Shown: positions 24,947-38,380, counted from the stretch's first letter. The stretch: 64,000 nt of DNA from Capra hircus (GCF_001704415.2 NC_030831.1:46360134-46424133), one strand, 5' to 3'. The notes: generated from the letters alone by a model not told the origin. Made by a program: numbers and translations.

Positions 24947-26435
24947 AGCCAACTTTAAAGTCGAATGCAATTGGCCAATCAAATGACCTGTCGCTGGCTG
25001 TCTCCATCCTCAGAACTGCTGGGGCAGAGTTGTGAAGGAGATAAAGTCAGGCTTTCTTTCCCAGCCTTGCCACCTCACTTGGCATCTCAATGATTTCTCC
25101 ATTCATTCTGGACAGACAGAAAGTCTTGCAGGTTCATCCACACCGAACAGTAAGGACTTAATGTGCAACCCTCTTGGGAATGTTTGCATCTTAAAAGTGG
25201 GAGTGAGTGATGCTTAATTCAAAGCAATGACTCCCTCCTGGAGAATTGTTGGCTCCAGTGGGAATGCTATTACTGACATTCCTTGAGTGTCCCTGGTGTC
25301 CTGGAGTTCAGCCCAGGAGCCAGGAGGCTACTAGAGACCATGCTTGGGGCTTGATGGGGAGAGAGAGGACTTTGAAGACGGAGGTTTTCCTTGAGCTTCT
25401 TCTCTGCACCCAGGCTGGTGGAGGGTGAGAGTGCCTGTCCTCTGCAAAGCACGTTCACAGGTGGCGTCTTCTGGTCACCCTGCCAGGCGCTCGTTTTGCT
25501 GATCAGAATCCCAGTGCAGAGCTAAGAAGTGGAGTGACTCAGCTGCTGTCCGGTGCACAGTCTTGGCCTCTGGGGGCTCTTGGTCCAGTTGGGGTGACTT
25601 GATCAAAGGGACATTGGCCGGAGATGATAACTATGAAGGATACCAGGTGATGAGCAGATAGACGTGGGCACAGCTGGACATGGCCTGCCTGGGGGGGCGC
25701 CCATCGTGCTGGTGGAGGCAAGAGCCATCACAGGCCAAGCCAGGGGCCCTCGAGGGGCCTACAGAGTCCCCCGAGGTGACCCGGGACAGGCCTTTGCTGT
25801 TTGAGGCGTCACCTGCTGGTTTTGAGGGCAGTGAGAGCACCGTCTCTCTTCCGCCCTCCTCTCTCCTCCCTCTCCCTTCAGACGTCCCCCTCCCTCTTTT
25901 CTCCTACAGCCAGTCTCCTGCCCTCCTTTCTCAGCTCTCATGGATTTTAACCAATGCCCTCCCTCCCTCCTTCCTCTCTCTTTCTTTGCACACCTCCCCT
26001 CCCCCAACCCCACCCCCCTACACACACATCCCAGGGTGCCAGACCGACGTGCCCATGGGTAAAACCAATTGGGAGTGTAATTTAATTGCTTCTGACTCCC
26101 TCGGAATTTAATTTCAGGGCGAGACTGGGCTCTCCCCCCTTTCCCGTGCTAAGACTCACTGGCTGCTCTCTGAAATTCCACCATTAGGACTTCACGATAT
26201 GATCTTGCTAAAACATAACCACTCCTGCGAAAAGCCATCACTGCAAGTCCATCATTGCCCGTCACAGTGAGTGGGCCCTGAGAGCCAGTCTGGGAACAGG
26301 GCAGAGGTGGTGCAGGGGAACAGAGTCAGAAGGACAGGATTCTCCTGGGGGAAAAAGGAGGCCAAGGAATGAAGTTAATCTCAGTCTTGCCTGAAGTATT
26401 CATAGGGCCAGGCCTTTATGTGGGTATCACTTGGA

Positions 26436-26897
26436 AGGTCTATCTAGTCAAGGCTATGGTTTTTCCAGTAGTCACATATGGATGTGAGAGTTGGACTATA
26501 AAGAAAGCTGAGCACTGAAGAATTGATGCTTTTGAACTGTGGTGTTGGAGAAGACTCTTGAGAGTCCCTAAGACTGCAAGGAAGTCCAACCAGTCCATCC
26601 TAAAGGAGATCAGTCCTGGGTGTTCACTGGAAGGACTGATGTTGAAGATGAAAGTCTAATACTTTGGCCACCTGATGTGAAGAGCTGACTCATTTGAAAA
26701 GACCCTGCCTGATGCTGGGAAAGGTTGAATGTGGGAGGAGAAGGGGATGACAGAGGATGAGATGGTTGGAGGGCATCACTGATTCAATGGACATGAGTTT
26801 GAGTAAACTCTGGGAGTTGGTGATGGACAGGAAGGCCTAGCGTGCTGCAGTCCATGGGGCCACAAAGAGTCGGACACGACTGAGCGACTGAAGTGAA
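26436..26897 (+). mobile_element. BovB LINE 3' fragment
   Basis: Plus-strand match to the 3' third of BovB: gtcaaggctatggtttttcc, tggactataaagaaagctga, and the terminal gtcggacacgactgagcgac. Several small indels break any frame. Confidence 0.87.
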
Positions 26898-29782
26898 CAT
26901 GTATTCTGCAGATCTCAAGAGAGTCCCAGGAGAAGCGGCTTTCTGAACTTGCTCTGTTTTGGGCACCAGGAAATGCTCATGTGAGATGGGCCCAGAAGCT
27001 GCCCTGGCACTCCTCGAAAGTTCTTGGGGCTTGGATTTTTTTTTTAATTTACTTGAGTCTTTATCAAGAATATTAGACAAGTATGACCTAGAAGGAACTA
27101 TATATGATTTATAAGAAAGTTAACCAATGCCATCAACAGTGTAGACCCCTCCTTCCTTGGCCAGGGGTGGCAGAAGGCTTTCTGTTCTAGGTCTGAAACT
27201 GTATCTTCTTCTGGGTCAGTTGGTTGCGATTCACACTGACCACTGGGTGTGCTGGGCCACCTCAGTCCATGGTGACTGGTAACTGGGTCCCTAGACTCGT
27301 TGACAGAATTCCCAATCCTCCTGTCCGCAGCATCTCCCAGATCAGTCTATGTTACATCTTACTTCCTAGAGTTGCGTTTATTCCTCTGCCACCATGGAAA
27401 ACTCCCAAGCACTGAAATGCTGGGAGATGGCTGTTTTGCACACTTCCCAAGGTTTTTAGCAAGATGTTATTGCCTACATGTTCATTTTTCTCCCTCCCTC
27501 CCTTCCTTTTTTTCTTCTGTGAATTCTCACTACATGTCAAGATCTGCACCATGCACTAGGAATACGGGTGCATGAAATAGAGCTTGGTCCTTCCCCAGGG
27601 AAGTGAGGTCTCCTAACCATAGGTAGCTTCTACAAAATGCCCTTTTATGACTCTGGTGGGAATATTTTTATAGTGCTCATCAGCGTTAGACAAAAAAAAA
27701 AAAAAGGCATCTTCCAGGATGGATGATGCCTGGAGAACTGTCTTCTGTAATTGCATCCTGTCTCTAGCCGACCTCGCACTCCTGGGCACCCTTCCCTTAC
27801 TTCTGGTCTGTGACCACAACTGGAGCACGGATCCTTTGCCGTTTCCCGAAAGTTTGCTGTTTAATTATCTCATGCCCATGGGCAAGCAGGCTTTCTTAGG
27901 ATGGAAAGTTCCCTTCCACCTTCAGAGCCAGGAATTCAGTTCCTCGGAAGAAGCTGAGCTTTTCATTAGAGATCAAAGCCTGGCCCTGGGGAAGCATTCA
28001 CAAAGTTGCTCTTGGCGGTAAAGAATCCCTCTGGGCATATCATTTCCTTTCTAAGCCTTGTTTGTTCCCGTTGGTCAGGAAACCAAACTATGCTGAGGAA
28101 GGAAAGCAGACCAAGAAGCCGAACCAGGGAATATTCTTCTTTGGATCGAGCAACTGGATCAAAAGAGGTTAATTCAGTTTACCTGGAGTAAGTAAGGAGG
28201 CCAGGAAGAACAGCCTAGGAAGCTGGGTTCTGGGCAGATGATCCATATTCTTCATCTCTGATTTCTCTGGGTTTCTCTGAAGTAGTTGTCTCACAAGGTA
28301 TACCCCAACCTCCTGGTCCTGCCATTCGGACATCCCACAATTTGCACCCTCCTCCATTTTTCCAGTATCATCTCCCAAAGCATCCTGCATCTGAGAGGAT
28401 CACAAAGGATGCATTACCTAGCAACATAAAACTTGAACATGTCCCAGGATAGAGGAGTCAGTGGGGGTCATTGAGAGGCTCAGAAGATGCAGGAAACCAA
28501 AGTTTGGAGCTGTATCAGTGCAGAGGGAGAGGAGGCTCCTGGGACTGGGTTGAGTAGAGGAGGGAGTCTGTCTTTGGTTGCCTGCCTGAGGCTTGCTCCT
28601 CCTCCTTGCACCTGCAGGTTTGGGCCCTGAGTACTCAGGTGTACTCTCTGCTTGTTGCCGTGTTCCTTCCTCTTTCCCCCCTCACCCAGAACAGGCTTTC
28701 TGTGCCTCCAAGGACCAGTTTGGCCTACCTGTGCTCAGGCAGGGGGTAGATGCTGCAATGAGTCTGCATCATCTCCTAGTTAGCACAGAAGGCCTAGTGC
28801 TCTGCCAGGCAGCTGCCCAGCCTCGGCATGGACATGCCCAGAGATGAGGAACTTTGGAGGGCAAGTGAATTCTAAGAAATGTCTTCCTTACCTTAACCCA
28901 AATCCACCAAAAAGAATGGTTCCCTTTGCCTGAGCTCTTCCCTGTCCCAGAGTCGCCTCTGCGCTGCTCATGCCTGGATTCCTCAGCTGTTCCTCCTTTC
29001 AGGCAACTCAAGTCCCCTCCCAGCCCTGGTCTCCTCATCAGACTTCAGTTTAGGTGTCCATATTAACACAAGGTGCCCAGAATTGGTGCCAGGACCCTAG
29101 AATTTCCTCCATCCCTCTTTATCAGTTAAAACTGTGAATCGTAGGGCCAAAGTTTTACATGGGAGGCTTCCCAGGGACCCTGCTGAAGCAGCAGTTGCCT
29201 TCTGCCAGGAGGACCCAATGGGCTGCAAAGACCTTGGCCTACTCCAAAAAGCTGGGCCTTGTTCTTAGGCCAGGAAAGAGGCCTGGGGCTGCTGGCCAAG
29301 GTGAACTGACTGGGCCTAAGCAATGTCAGACACCACGGCCACTCCTCAGCATCTGTCACAGCAGAGATTTGGACTCCTCCCACGGGCACCAGCTGCTGGT
29401 CCTCGTCACCCCCCAGTTACTCCCTTCAGAAGGAAAGGCTTCCACCTGGGGGAGGCTTAGGATGGGGATGGGGGATGGGAAGGGGCGGGGAGACCACTGG
29501 GGCCTGGGCAGTTGGGCTCCTGGGCATTGCGTGTGGACTGGGGTGGGCACATGAGGACCTGGTGCTGGGTTGGGGGGCTTTGAAGTGCAGCACAGTGTGG
29601 AACACACCACACGGGGACTCAGAGGCCTGGACTCCAGTCCCAACTCGGCCATAACTACCTGAAAGCACTTGGAAAAGCCATCCCCCTTTCCCAGCCCCCT
29701 TGAGATCCTCATCTCGTAGAACAGAGGCTATGTGGTCTCTGAGCCTCATTTAACTCAAATATTCTAGGATTCCCTGCAGTTG

Positions 29783-30016
29783 TGTATTTCTTTGTGTGTG
29801 CGTGTGTGCGTGCATGTGTGTGTATGTTATTTGCTCAGTTGTGTCCCCATGGCTTGTAGCACACCAGGCTTCTCTGTCCATGGGATTTCCCAGGCAAGAA
29901 TACTGGAGTGGGTTGCCATGCCCTCCTCCAGGGGATCTTCCCAACTCAGGGATCAAACCTGGGTCTCCTGCACTGCAGGCAGATTCTTTACTATCTGAGC
30001 CACCACGGAAGCCCTT
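29783..30016 (-). mobile_element. Bov-tA SINE with (TG)n tail
   Basis: A 40-base TG-rich tail (29793-29827) leads into tttgctcagttgtgtcccca and the element ends with gagccaccacggaagccc. Confidence 0.86.
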
Positions 30017-30064
30017 GTATTTGCTTACCAGCTAATAAACTAATAGTGAACTTTCCTAAGATAA

Positions 30065-30170
30065 TGAAAGTCTTTCTCTTCTTTCTTTCCTTCTCTTCTT
30101 CCCACTTCCCTGCTTTTCTTTCCCTTTCTCTCATTTTCTCTCCCCTCCCTCTTGGAAGTTTCCTAAATCC
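30065..30170. repeat. Polypyrimidine tract
   Basis: About 100 bases that are almost all C and T (tcttctttctttccttctct and similar) on the plus strand, lying between a Bov-tA and the BovB. Confidence 0.85.
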
Positions 30171-30200
30171 TTCTAAGAACAAAGGACACTTACTGTATGG

Positions 30201-31637
30201 TTCAGTTCAGTTCAGTTCAGTCGCTCAGTCGTGTCCTACTCTTTGCGACCCCATGAATTGCAGCACGCCAGGCCTCCCTGTCCATCACCAACTCCCGGAG
30301 TTCACTCAGACTCATGTCCATCAAGTCAGTGATGCCATCCAGCCATCTCATCCTGGGTTGTCCCCTTCTCCTCCTGCCCCCAATCCCTCCCAGCATCAGA
30401 GTCTTTTCCAATGAGTCAACTCTTCTCATGAGGTGGCCAAAGTACTGGAGCTTCAGCTTTAGCATCATTCCTTCCAAAGAAATCCCAGGGTTGATCTCCT
30501 TCAGAATGGACTGGTTGGATCTCCTTGCAGTCCAAGGGACTCTCAAGAGTCTTCTCCAACACCACAGTTCAAAAGCATCAATTCTTCGGCACTCAGCCTT
30601 CTTCACAGTCCAACTCTCACATACATGACCACAGGAAAAACCATAGCCTTGACTAGATGGACCTTAGTCGGCAAAGTAATGTCTCTGCTTTTGAATATGC
30701 TATCTAGGTTGGTCATAACTTTCCTTCCAAGGAGTAAGCGTCTTTTAATTTCATGGCTGCAGTCACCATCTACAGTGATTTTGGAGCCCAAAAAGATAAA
30801 GTCTGACACTGTTTCTACTGTTTCCCCATCTATTTCCCATGAAGTGATGGGACCAGATGCCACGATCTTCATTTTCTGAATGTTGAGCTTTAAGCCAACT
30901 TTTTCACTCTCCTCTTTCACTTTCATCAAGAGGCTTTTTAGTTCCTCTTCACTTTCTGCCATAAGGGTGGTGTTATCTGCATATCGGAGGTTATTGATGA
31001 TATTTCTCCTGGCAATCTTGATTCCAGCTTGTGATTCTTCCAGTCCAGCGTTTCTCAGGATGTACTCTGCATATAAGTTAAATAAGCAGGGTGACAATAT
31101 ACAGCCTTGATGTACTCCTTTTCCTATTTGGAACCAGTCTGTTGTTCCATGTCCAGTTCTAACTGTTGCTTCCTGACCTGCATACAGATTTCTCAAGAGG
31201 CAGGTTAGGTGGTCTGGTATTCCCATCTCTTTCAGAATTTTCCACAGTTTATTGTGATCCACACAGTCAAACGCTTTGGCATAGTCAATAAAGCAGAAAT
31301 AGATGTTTTTCTGGAACTCTCTTGCTTTTTCCATGATCCAGCGGATGTTGGCAATTTGATCTCTGGTTCCTCTGCCTTTTCTAAAACCAGCTTGAACATC
31401 TGGAAGTTCATGGTTCACGTATCGCTGAAGCCTGGCTTGGAGACTTTTGAGCATTCCTTTACTAGCATGTGAGATGAGTGCAATTGTGCGGTAGCTTGAG
31501 CATTCTTTGGCGTTGCCTTTCTTCGGAATTGGAATGAAAATGGACCTTTTCCAGTCCTGTGGCCACTGCTGAGTTTTCCAAACTTGCTGGCATATTGAGT
31601 GCAGCACTTTCACAGCGTCATCTTTCAGGATTTGAAA
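30201..31637 (-). mobile_element. BovB LINE, 5'-truncated, with reverse-transcriptase reading frame
   Basis: Read on the minus strand, the frame holds reverse-transcriptase motifs in order: SYRTIAL, FIDYAKAFDCVDHNKLW (motif A), GVHQGCILSPCLFNLYAE (motif B) and LRYADNTTL (motif C). It matches the BovB family, the RTE-clade LINE of ruminants that mobilises their SINEs. Motif C reads YADN instead of YADD: the codon at 30972-30974 gives Asn where the second catalytic Asp is expected. A 4-base loss near 30620, relative to the copy at 53.6 kb, shifts the frame; the downstream part (30217-30606) then stays open to the element's end. The element is cut off at its 5' side near 31637, so the endonuclease domain is missing. 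It ends with repeated TTCAG at 30201-30220 on the plus strand. A dead copy, but few other breaks, so fairly young. Confidence 0.92.
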
Positions 31638-34600
31638 CAGTATTTGTCCTGAAATCACTCACTTTACAGAAGATTATTAGAGATAACATTTGTGCAGAAA
31701 TGAAACGCGAAGTGTAACAGGCAAATGCCACAAACCCAACAGCAGATTCTATCCCAGAGTTAACATTTGCCTTGGGTGACAGAATGCAGACAGTCTTGGG
31801 AGGTAGGGTATGGGGTCAGGGGTCAGGCAAGTCCCCTGGGGGTCCAGGAGAGGTAAGAGAGAAAGTCAAGAGGAGCAGAGAGAGAGAGGCCAGAAAGGGT
31901 GTTTGCAAGGGATGGATTGCTGAAAACTGGCTTTAGAATGACACAGCAGCCACTGGAAGATGGATTTTGAAAGCGAGCACTGGTTGGCTATTGCCTATCA
32001 CCGCTTCGAGCTCACTTCCGGTGCTGGACATGGCACAGAACACACAGGCTTTTCCCAGCAGGAGGGAGGATGGCAGATCTGGTGAACTGAGTGTTGTGAC
32101 TGCCCGGGGTCCCCCACGAGCCAGAGGAGAGGCTGAGCCGGAAGACGCCTGCTGTGCCCCCACCCCACAGCTGAGGAACATTAGCAAGCGTGTAGGATGG
32201 GGTGTCATCACTGTGGGTCACAGTCTGAGGCCCGGAGAAGCGGACTGCCCCTGTAGGTCCGACAGCGAGGGGAGGCACCCTGGCCCCACCACTGAGCCCT
32301 TCCACGGGGTAACTCTGCCTGGCTCTGAAAGCCTCTTCAGTACTGGAGGCCTTCCTCCCGGCTCCTTGGGGGCAGAAATCTGCTTTCAAAAGATCGATTT
32401 TCTTTGCCACTTGAGAGCTTGGCTTTTCAGAGAGGAGCAGACTCTGGCTCCAGACCTGGCTTCAAGAAGCGCTCAGCAGATACAAGGGGCAGCCTCCCGG
32501 GCCTGCTGGCCGGTTGGTCTCCATCCCTCCATCGCAGGGCCTGCAGGAGGGGGCCTCTTTGACCCTCCCCTCCCCTCCGACTTTGCTGGGGGCACCGCCT
32601 TCCTGTGCAGCCTCTGCTTCTGAGGGAGAGTGAGGCGGGTCAGTGACCGGAGGACAACAGGAGCCTGGGGTCCGAGAACTGGCCTGGGGAGGGCGGATGC
32701 CAGCTTCCCTGGAGACCCAGGAGGGCTTGGCTCCATCCTTTTCTCCCAGGGTCCAGCACCCATCCATGAGAGAAGTGGGGAATGTTTGGCCTGGCTGGCC
32801 AGGGGCCTGCGGCCTTGTCCCCGAGGGCCCCACCGGCAGGAGGCAGTTCTCCCCGGGGCCATGGGGTGGGCAGCGGGCCCCTCTGGTGGCTGTCTCCACA
32901 CTGCTTGCTCCTTCCCTTCCTTCTTGGTCTGAGGATTTGAAGACAGTGCCCCTCAGCTCTGGGGTCTGGAGGCTGAAAGCCCCTTTTTCTTTGAGGTGAT
33001 CAAGCTGGTGCAGGTGAGAATTCAGCTAGAACATCCCTCCAGAGCAGGACGCTGCCTGCTCTGGAGAAGCCCGGCTGGCCATACCGCTCTGCTGTCTCCA
33101 CTGCCATCCCTGGCTTCCTGAATTCTCAGCCTGGTTCCTCTCAGCTCCCAACCAGCCTCCTCTGCCCCCTTGTCCCCGTCCCATTGTCCCCAAGAAACTG
33201 GGCCTGGCCCAGAGGATGCTCCGGGTGTTGGGCCTGGTTTCTGCCCTGCTCTCCTCCTCAGAAGGACCTCTCCTTTTATCAAGCCTCCTGGTTCCCGGGC
33301 TCCACCTCTCCTCCCCATTGACAGCTGCCTTTCAGTAAAGGCATCAGTTCAAGTCTCCGCTTTGTCACTTACCAGATGAGTGTCAGGGAACCTTCCAGAG
33401 ATGCGAGAGCTCCGTCACTGTCTTCTCCACCCACCTGGCCCACAGCCCATGGCCCCACATCCTCCGCTTCTCCTACACCTTCCCCTCCCCATGGGGCTTG
33501 TCCTCTGATCCACGCACTCTCCAGCTGCCAGCCTTTTTGGCTCCCCGCCCACGAGGCACGGGTCAAACACCAGCTCTTGTGAGGTGCCTGTGTGTGCCAG
33601 GTGGCCACTGGGCAAGGCCCACACGGTGGCCTGCCCCATCCCAGCCTTGCCCTGGGGAACACCCCTGCTTGAAGGTGCTCCCAGCTAGCTCTCAGAGGGA
33701 CCCAGTAGCACCAGTTTGCAGAATTCTAAGATGCACATGTTTCTTTTCACATTTCTGAAACTACTGTGTGTCTTATACTTTGCTGTGTTCCTTTAATGTG
33801 GTGCTTAAAAAAGAAATGTAACCCCTCTTTTTTTCCCCCACTCCCTAATCATGTTATTTAGTTCACGATGAATCTTCCAACTGGTGTTATTTCAGCCCTG
33901 GGGAAATAAGATAAACGGACAGTATAGTCAAGGACATCTGGAGATTATTTTTTTAACCCAAAGGAGTAACTCTAATGGGAAAAATTGCAGGTTGTCTATT
34001 GATGGGGGCATTGTGGGATGTAAGTGTTATTCAGATGTCACTGATCGTTGGCTTGCCAGGGGCCCAAATCGTGTACCCTAAGAACTTCACTCCTCTGCTC
34101 TTAGAGACCACATACAGCAGCCGCTATCTGCTGCTTCCATTGACAGTGCAGGACACAGGCTGGGGAGAGGCCGGGGCCCCACAATGGGTGTCTCCTGCCT
34201 TTAACTACTTTCTGAGTAGGGTGGCTGCGACTGAGAGCCCTCTGGGGATGGAGGTGAAAGGGGAGAGGGGCAGAGTCCCAGAACAGGTCAAAGGACTTGT
34301 GCACGTAGAAATTGCCTGAAACAGTCCGGGACCTATAGATACTTCGGTTCACTTTTGCTGTCCACCCAGGAGAGAAGGCAGCCGTGTTCACTGCCCAGGG
34401 CGTCGGAAATCTCTCCAGGCTGGGGTGGTGGCCCTTCTTCTTCCTAAGGGGCCTCCACAGGAATCTGAAAGGCTGCCCCCTCGCAGGGTGGGCGCCCTTA
34501 TGGCAGGAGGGGACTGTGGGAGGAAGGCAGCTGCTGTTCCCCGTGATGGGAGAGACTCCACCAGTGCCTGAGGCGGAGGATGCCAGCCCGCTCAGCCTGA

Positions 34601-35220
34601 CCAGCCCCCGGGCACTGCAGCTTTAAAACCGAGAGCTCACCCCAGCCCTACTGGCCACCTTCCTTCCCTCTCAATTTCATATCAGTTTGCCTTCAAGCGG
34701 CCTCAGCACGGCAGTCCCTCCAGCAGCCAGTCAACCAGCTATTCACTGAGCACCAGCTCCAGGGAGGCGTGTCGGGATCCAGAAACAGCGAGACACGCAG
34801 CTCGGCCAGCTGGGGGTGGCGGGCATGAAGTCACAGCCCAAGGTAGCTACTGCCAAGTGCCAAGGGAGTGGTAGCGACAGGGCCTTCCATAGGGACACAG
34901 AGGAGGAAGGCGTCCCCGGGGGCTGGTGGGCACGAGAGGCATTTTTTGAGTTGCCGTGATATGACCTTTAAAGGTGGGGAAGGCAGCCACCAGCGTGAGC
35001 AGTGGTCCTGGAGTGGGAATGTGGATGTCTGGAGATTCGAGTGGTCCAGCATGGGTGATGGCGGAGGGTTTGGTGGGGGTGGTGGGGATCAGGAGGATGG
35101 AGCTGGACGATCAGGCTAAGGTGTGTGAATCTCACCAGCAAGCCAGGGGGACCACTGGCAGACACAAACTTGGTTAAAATGCTTTGCCCTGTGTGTAGAG
35201 CTGGTCTTTTCCCTTAAGAG

Positions 35221-35705
35221 CTGCACTGTCCAACATGGAAGCTGCTAACTGCAAGTGGTCAAGATGTACTGTGCTAGGTGTACACCGGATTTTGAAGACT
35301 TAGTATGAAAAAAAATGTAAAATATCCCAATACTTAAAAAAAAAAATTCATGTATTTAATTAGGCTGTGCTGGGTCTTCACTGTAATGTGCAGAGAGCAC
35401 ATGGGCTTCAGTAGTTGTGAAGCACAGGCTTTGTTGCCCAGCATGTAGAATCTTCCCGGACCAGGGTTTGAACCCATGTCTCCTGCATTTGCAGGAAGAT
35501 TCTTAACCACTGGGCCACCAGGAAAGTCCCTCAATAAATTTTTATATTGAGTATATGTTGAAATAATAACATTTTGGATATACTGAGTTATACAACATAT
35601 ATTATTAAAATTACATTTACCTGTCTCTTTTGACTTCTTTAGAGGTGGATACTAGAAAATCTACGGTTACCTATATGGCTCACACTGAAACTGAACAGAC
35701 AGTGG
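35221..35705 (-). mobile_element. Old hAT-type DNA transposon, split by a CHR SINE
   Basis: Begins gcactgtccaacatggaagc and ends near aactgaacagacagtgg; the right half (ctttagaggtggatactaga) is the reverse complement relative of the 24.5-kb element. Bases 35335-35531 are a younger SINE insertion. Confidence 0.6.
35335..35531 (-). mobile_element. CHR-type tRNA-derived SINE inserted in a hAT relic
   Basis: Reverse of the artiodactyl tRNA-Glu SINE: attaggctgtgctgggtctt, then accagggtttgaacccatgt and taaccactgggccaccagga. A-rich tail sequence lies at its left end on the plus strand. It splits the older hAT-like element whose halves lie on either side. Confidence 0.75.
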
Positions 35706-36795
35706 TGGATTGGAGTCTTCACAATATTCTTTCTTTTTGTCACCCCATTCCTTTCCTCCGCAGTCGTGGCTGTCTTTCACTTCGTTAGCTTTCGACAGCT
35801 CTCCATTCCTCTTTTGCCCTCTTTCCTTCAGTTGCGTGGGCCTTCTCCTCCATTTTTTACAGTTGTGTTGATGATAGATGGTGGTGAGGGAGAAGGAGGA
35901 AGCCAGAGCCAGCTTGCTCAGGCCACAGCCCCTGGATTCGTGGGAGCCAGAATTCACCAGGCAGGGAGGCCTACTGATCTGTAATGCTTGTGGGAGTTAA
36001 GATGCTAGATAATTCTTTGCTGGCTTACTTGCAGTGAGCCAGAAATACATTTTAGTTTCATTTTGTTTTGCAAATATTCATTTAAAAATCTTTTTAAAAA
36101 CTTATCAGTGACATGCATGTCATTTACAAAGACAAATAACTCCAGTACAAGACACATTTAGTAAAACAGGGATTGTCTGCCCTTCACCCTCCCCACTGCA
36201 GCCCTACCACTAGAAGCTCAACACTCCCAGCTCTTCTTTAAGTATTTAATTCCTGAAATACATAAATTACTAAGTAAATTTCCAAATAAATTCTTAGATA
36301 AATAAATTGGCTATTTGTCGATTTTTCAATTTTGACATTATCTATTTTCTTCTTAATACGGGATAAATGTCCTTTTCTGTTCTAACGTAGTTTATTAATG
36401 CTTCTTGCATTATTAATATATAGAGATTGTTCACTGCTGAACCAAGTAGTACATAATAATTGCACTTTCTGAACAATATCTTCCCTTCCTAGAGGCAATA
36501 ATTGCCTGCTTTCTATGACAGTTTTATAAATTCTTACCAAATGCTCTATAAAACTGGAAAATTTCTTCAAGTATTATTTTATTGTGGCCAAATCTAATGG
36601 TAATCCTATATTTTTTATCTACCCCCCAGATACCTTCAGTGCACCCTCCCTCCTGCCCCCCTTGAAATGGTTGCGGGAGGGTCTGTACAGCTGTGTGCCT
36701 GGGAAACGCCCTCTCTTCCAGGCGTCATCCCCTATTTCATTTCTCCTTTCTCTTGGTTTGCATCAGTACCTCTTTGAGAAAGGGTGCAGAGAAGT

Positions 36796-36822
36796 TTTTT
36801 TTGTTTGTTTGTTTGTTTTTGA
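36796..36822. repeat. (TTTG)n microsatellite
   Basis: A T run followed by four GTTT units. Confidence 0.8.
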
Positions 36823-38167
36823 CACCTTGCATGTTTGAGAACAGTCTTGTTCTATTCTCATGCCTGATTAAGTTTAGCTGGACACAGAATTCTAGATTGA
36901 AAATCTCCACCTCCCCCATCTCTGCAGTACCGTGAAGGCAATTGCTCCACTGTTTTCAAGCTTCCGACATTGCTGTTGAAACATCTGGTGCTGTTCTGCT
37001 TCCTGACCTTTGAATGGGACTGCTGTGCCTTCTCTCGGGAAGGTGTGAATCATCTCTTTACCCCCAGTACTTGGGGGTTTCCCTGTGAGATGCCTCACTG
37101 TGTGGTTCTCCCCGTCCCCATTCTTCTGGGCACTCAGAGGGCCTTTTCTATCTAGAAGCTGACCTTCAGTACTGGGAAATTTTTAAAATACTTTTTTCCA
37201 TAATGTTCTCCATTTTTTTCTCTTCCTAGAAAAACTGTGGGCTCTTCTGACTGAACCCTTCAACTTTGGCATCTTTCTCCTCATCTCCTTGTTTTCTTGT
37301 TTTGCTGCCTGGGAAATTAACCCAGTGTCATCTTCCAACCCTTCTGCTAAATTTCAGAGTTCACCCCTTATAATTTTAAAATTCCAAGCCCTCTCTTGTC
37401 TCCTCATCGCTCCTTTTAAAGGAGTTTACAGTTGTTTCACGGACCCAATATCTTACTTTTTCTAAGAATATTAATTTAAACATTTTGAGGTTTATTGGTC
37501 TTTTTTTTTGGATCCCTGCATTACTTCTTTTCTCTGAGTTTTTTTCTTTTTTTTAAATTTAGTATATTCTCTCTCTCTTTTCACTTTTCCTCAAGAGACT
37601 AGCCATCCTTGGCTGTCTGTTCACATTGAAGAGTAGGTCACCAAAACTTGCAGAAGCTCTGTGTCTAGGCGTGGACCTTTCAACTTGCGGGCTTTATTAT
37701 GCAGTGGCCGGCTGAGGACTCTGCCATTTTACTGGGTACTCCCAACCAGAAGGATCTGTCGAGCTCTTTCTGGGGCCAGTTTCCAGCCTGGAGCCGTGCG
37801 GTGTGGGGGAGAGTGGAGGGGCACACAAAGGACAGCATCCACCGTGCCAGGTGCCAGAAGGGAGCAGAGGTTTCCAGAGTTCCACGTGTAGACTTTCACG
37901 TAATCCCCCTGTTGGAGCGTGGTGCTGCGTCCCGGTCCTCCAGCACTCGGGCCTTTCTGGCTCAGTTTCCCTGCAAAATGCCAGGGCGAGGGAGGGACAG
38001 TCACTGCACTGGAAAGGGCAGAACTGATCCTCATGCAGGTTGGCAACCAGCCTCCCCATTCTCAGCGCCACCATCTCTCCCACCTTCCCAAGGAGTCACC
38101 ACCTCCAACTCCACCCCATCCCAGCATGTGTGGCAAGATCTACCCATTTCTCATCAACTGCACCTTC

Positions 38168-38380
38168 GTGGTGTGTGTGTTTAGCCACTTTCATGTCCAA
38201 CTCTTTGTGACCCCACAGACTATAGCCCGCCAGACTTCTCTGCCCATAGGATTCTCCAGGCAAGAATACTGAGTGGACTACCCTTGCCTTCTCCAGAGGA
38301 TCTTCCAGACCCAGGGATCGAACCCTGGTCTCCTGCATTGCAGGCAGATTCTTTACCATTTGAGCTACAGGGAAGTCCAC
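38168..38380 (-). mobile_element. Bov-tA SINE
   Basis: A short (TG)n tail followed by agccactttcatgtccaact, with tctcctgcattgcaggcaga and gagctacagggaagtcc at the head. Confidence 0.87.

Noticed and set aside
30603..31658. Open frame of 351 codons on the minus strand as a host gene
   Set aside because: It is the BovB LINE reverse transcriptase, truncated and frameshifted, not a host gene.
31967..32623. Open frame of 218 codons in intron 1
   Set aside because: GC-rich intronic DNA with long overlapping frames on both strands; no domain or family similarity.
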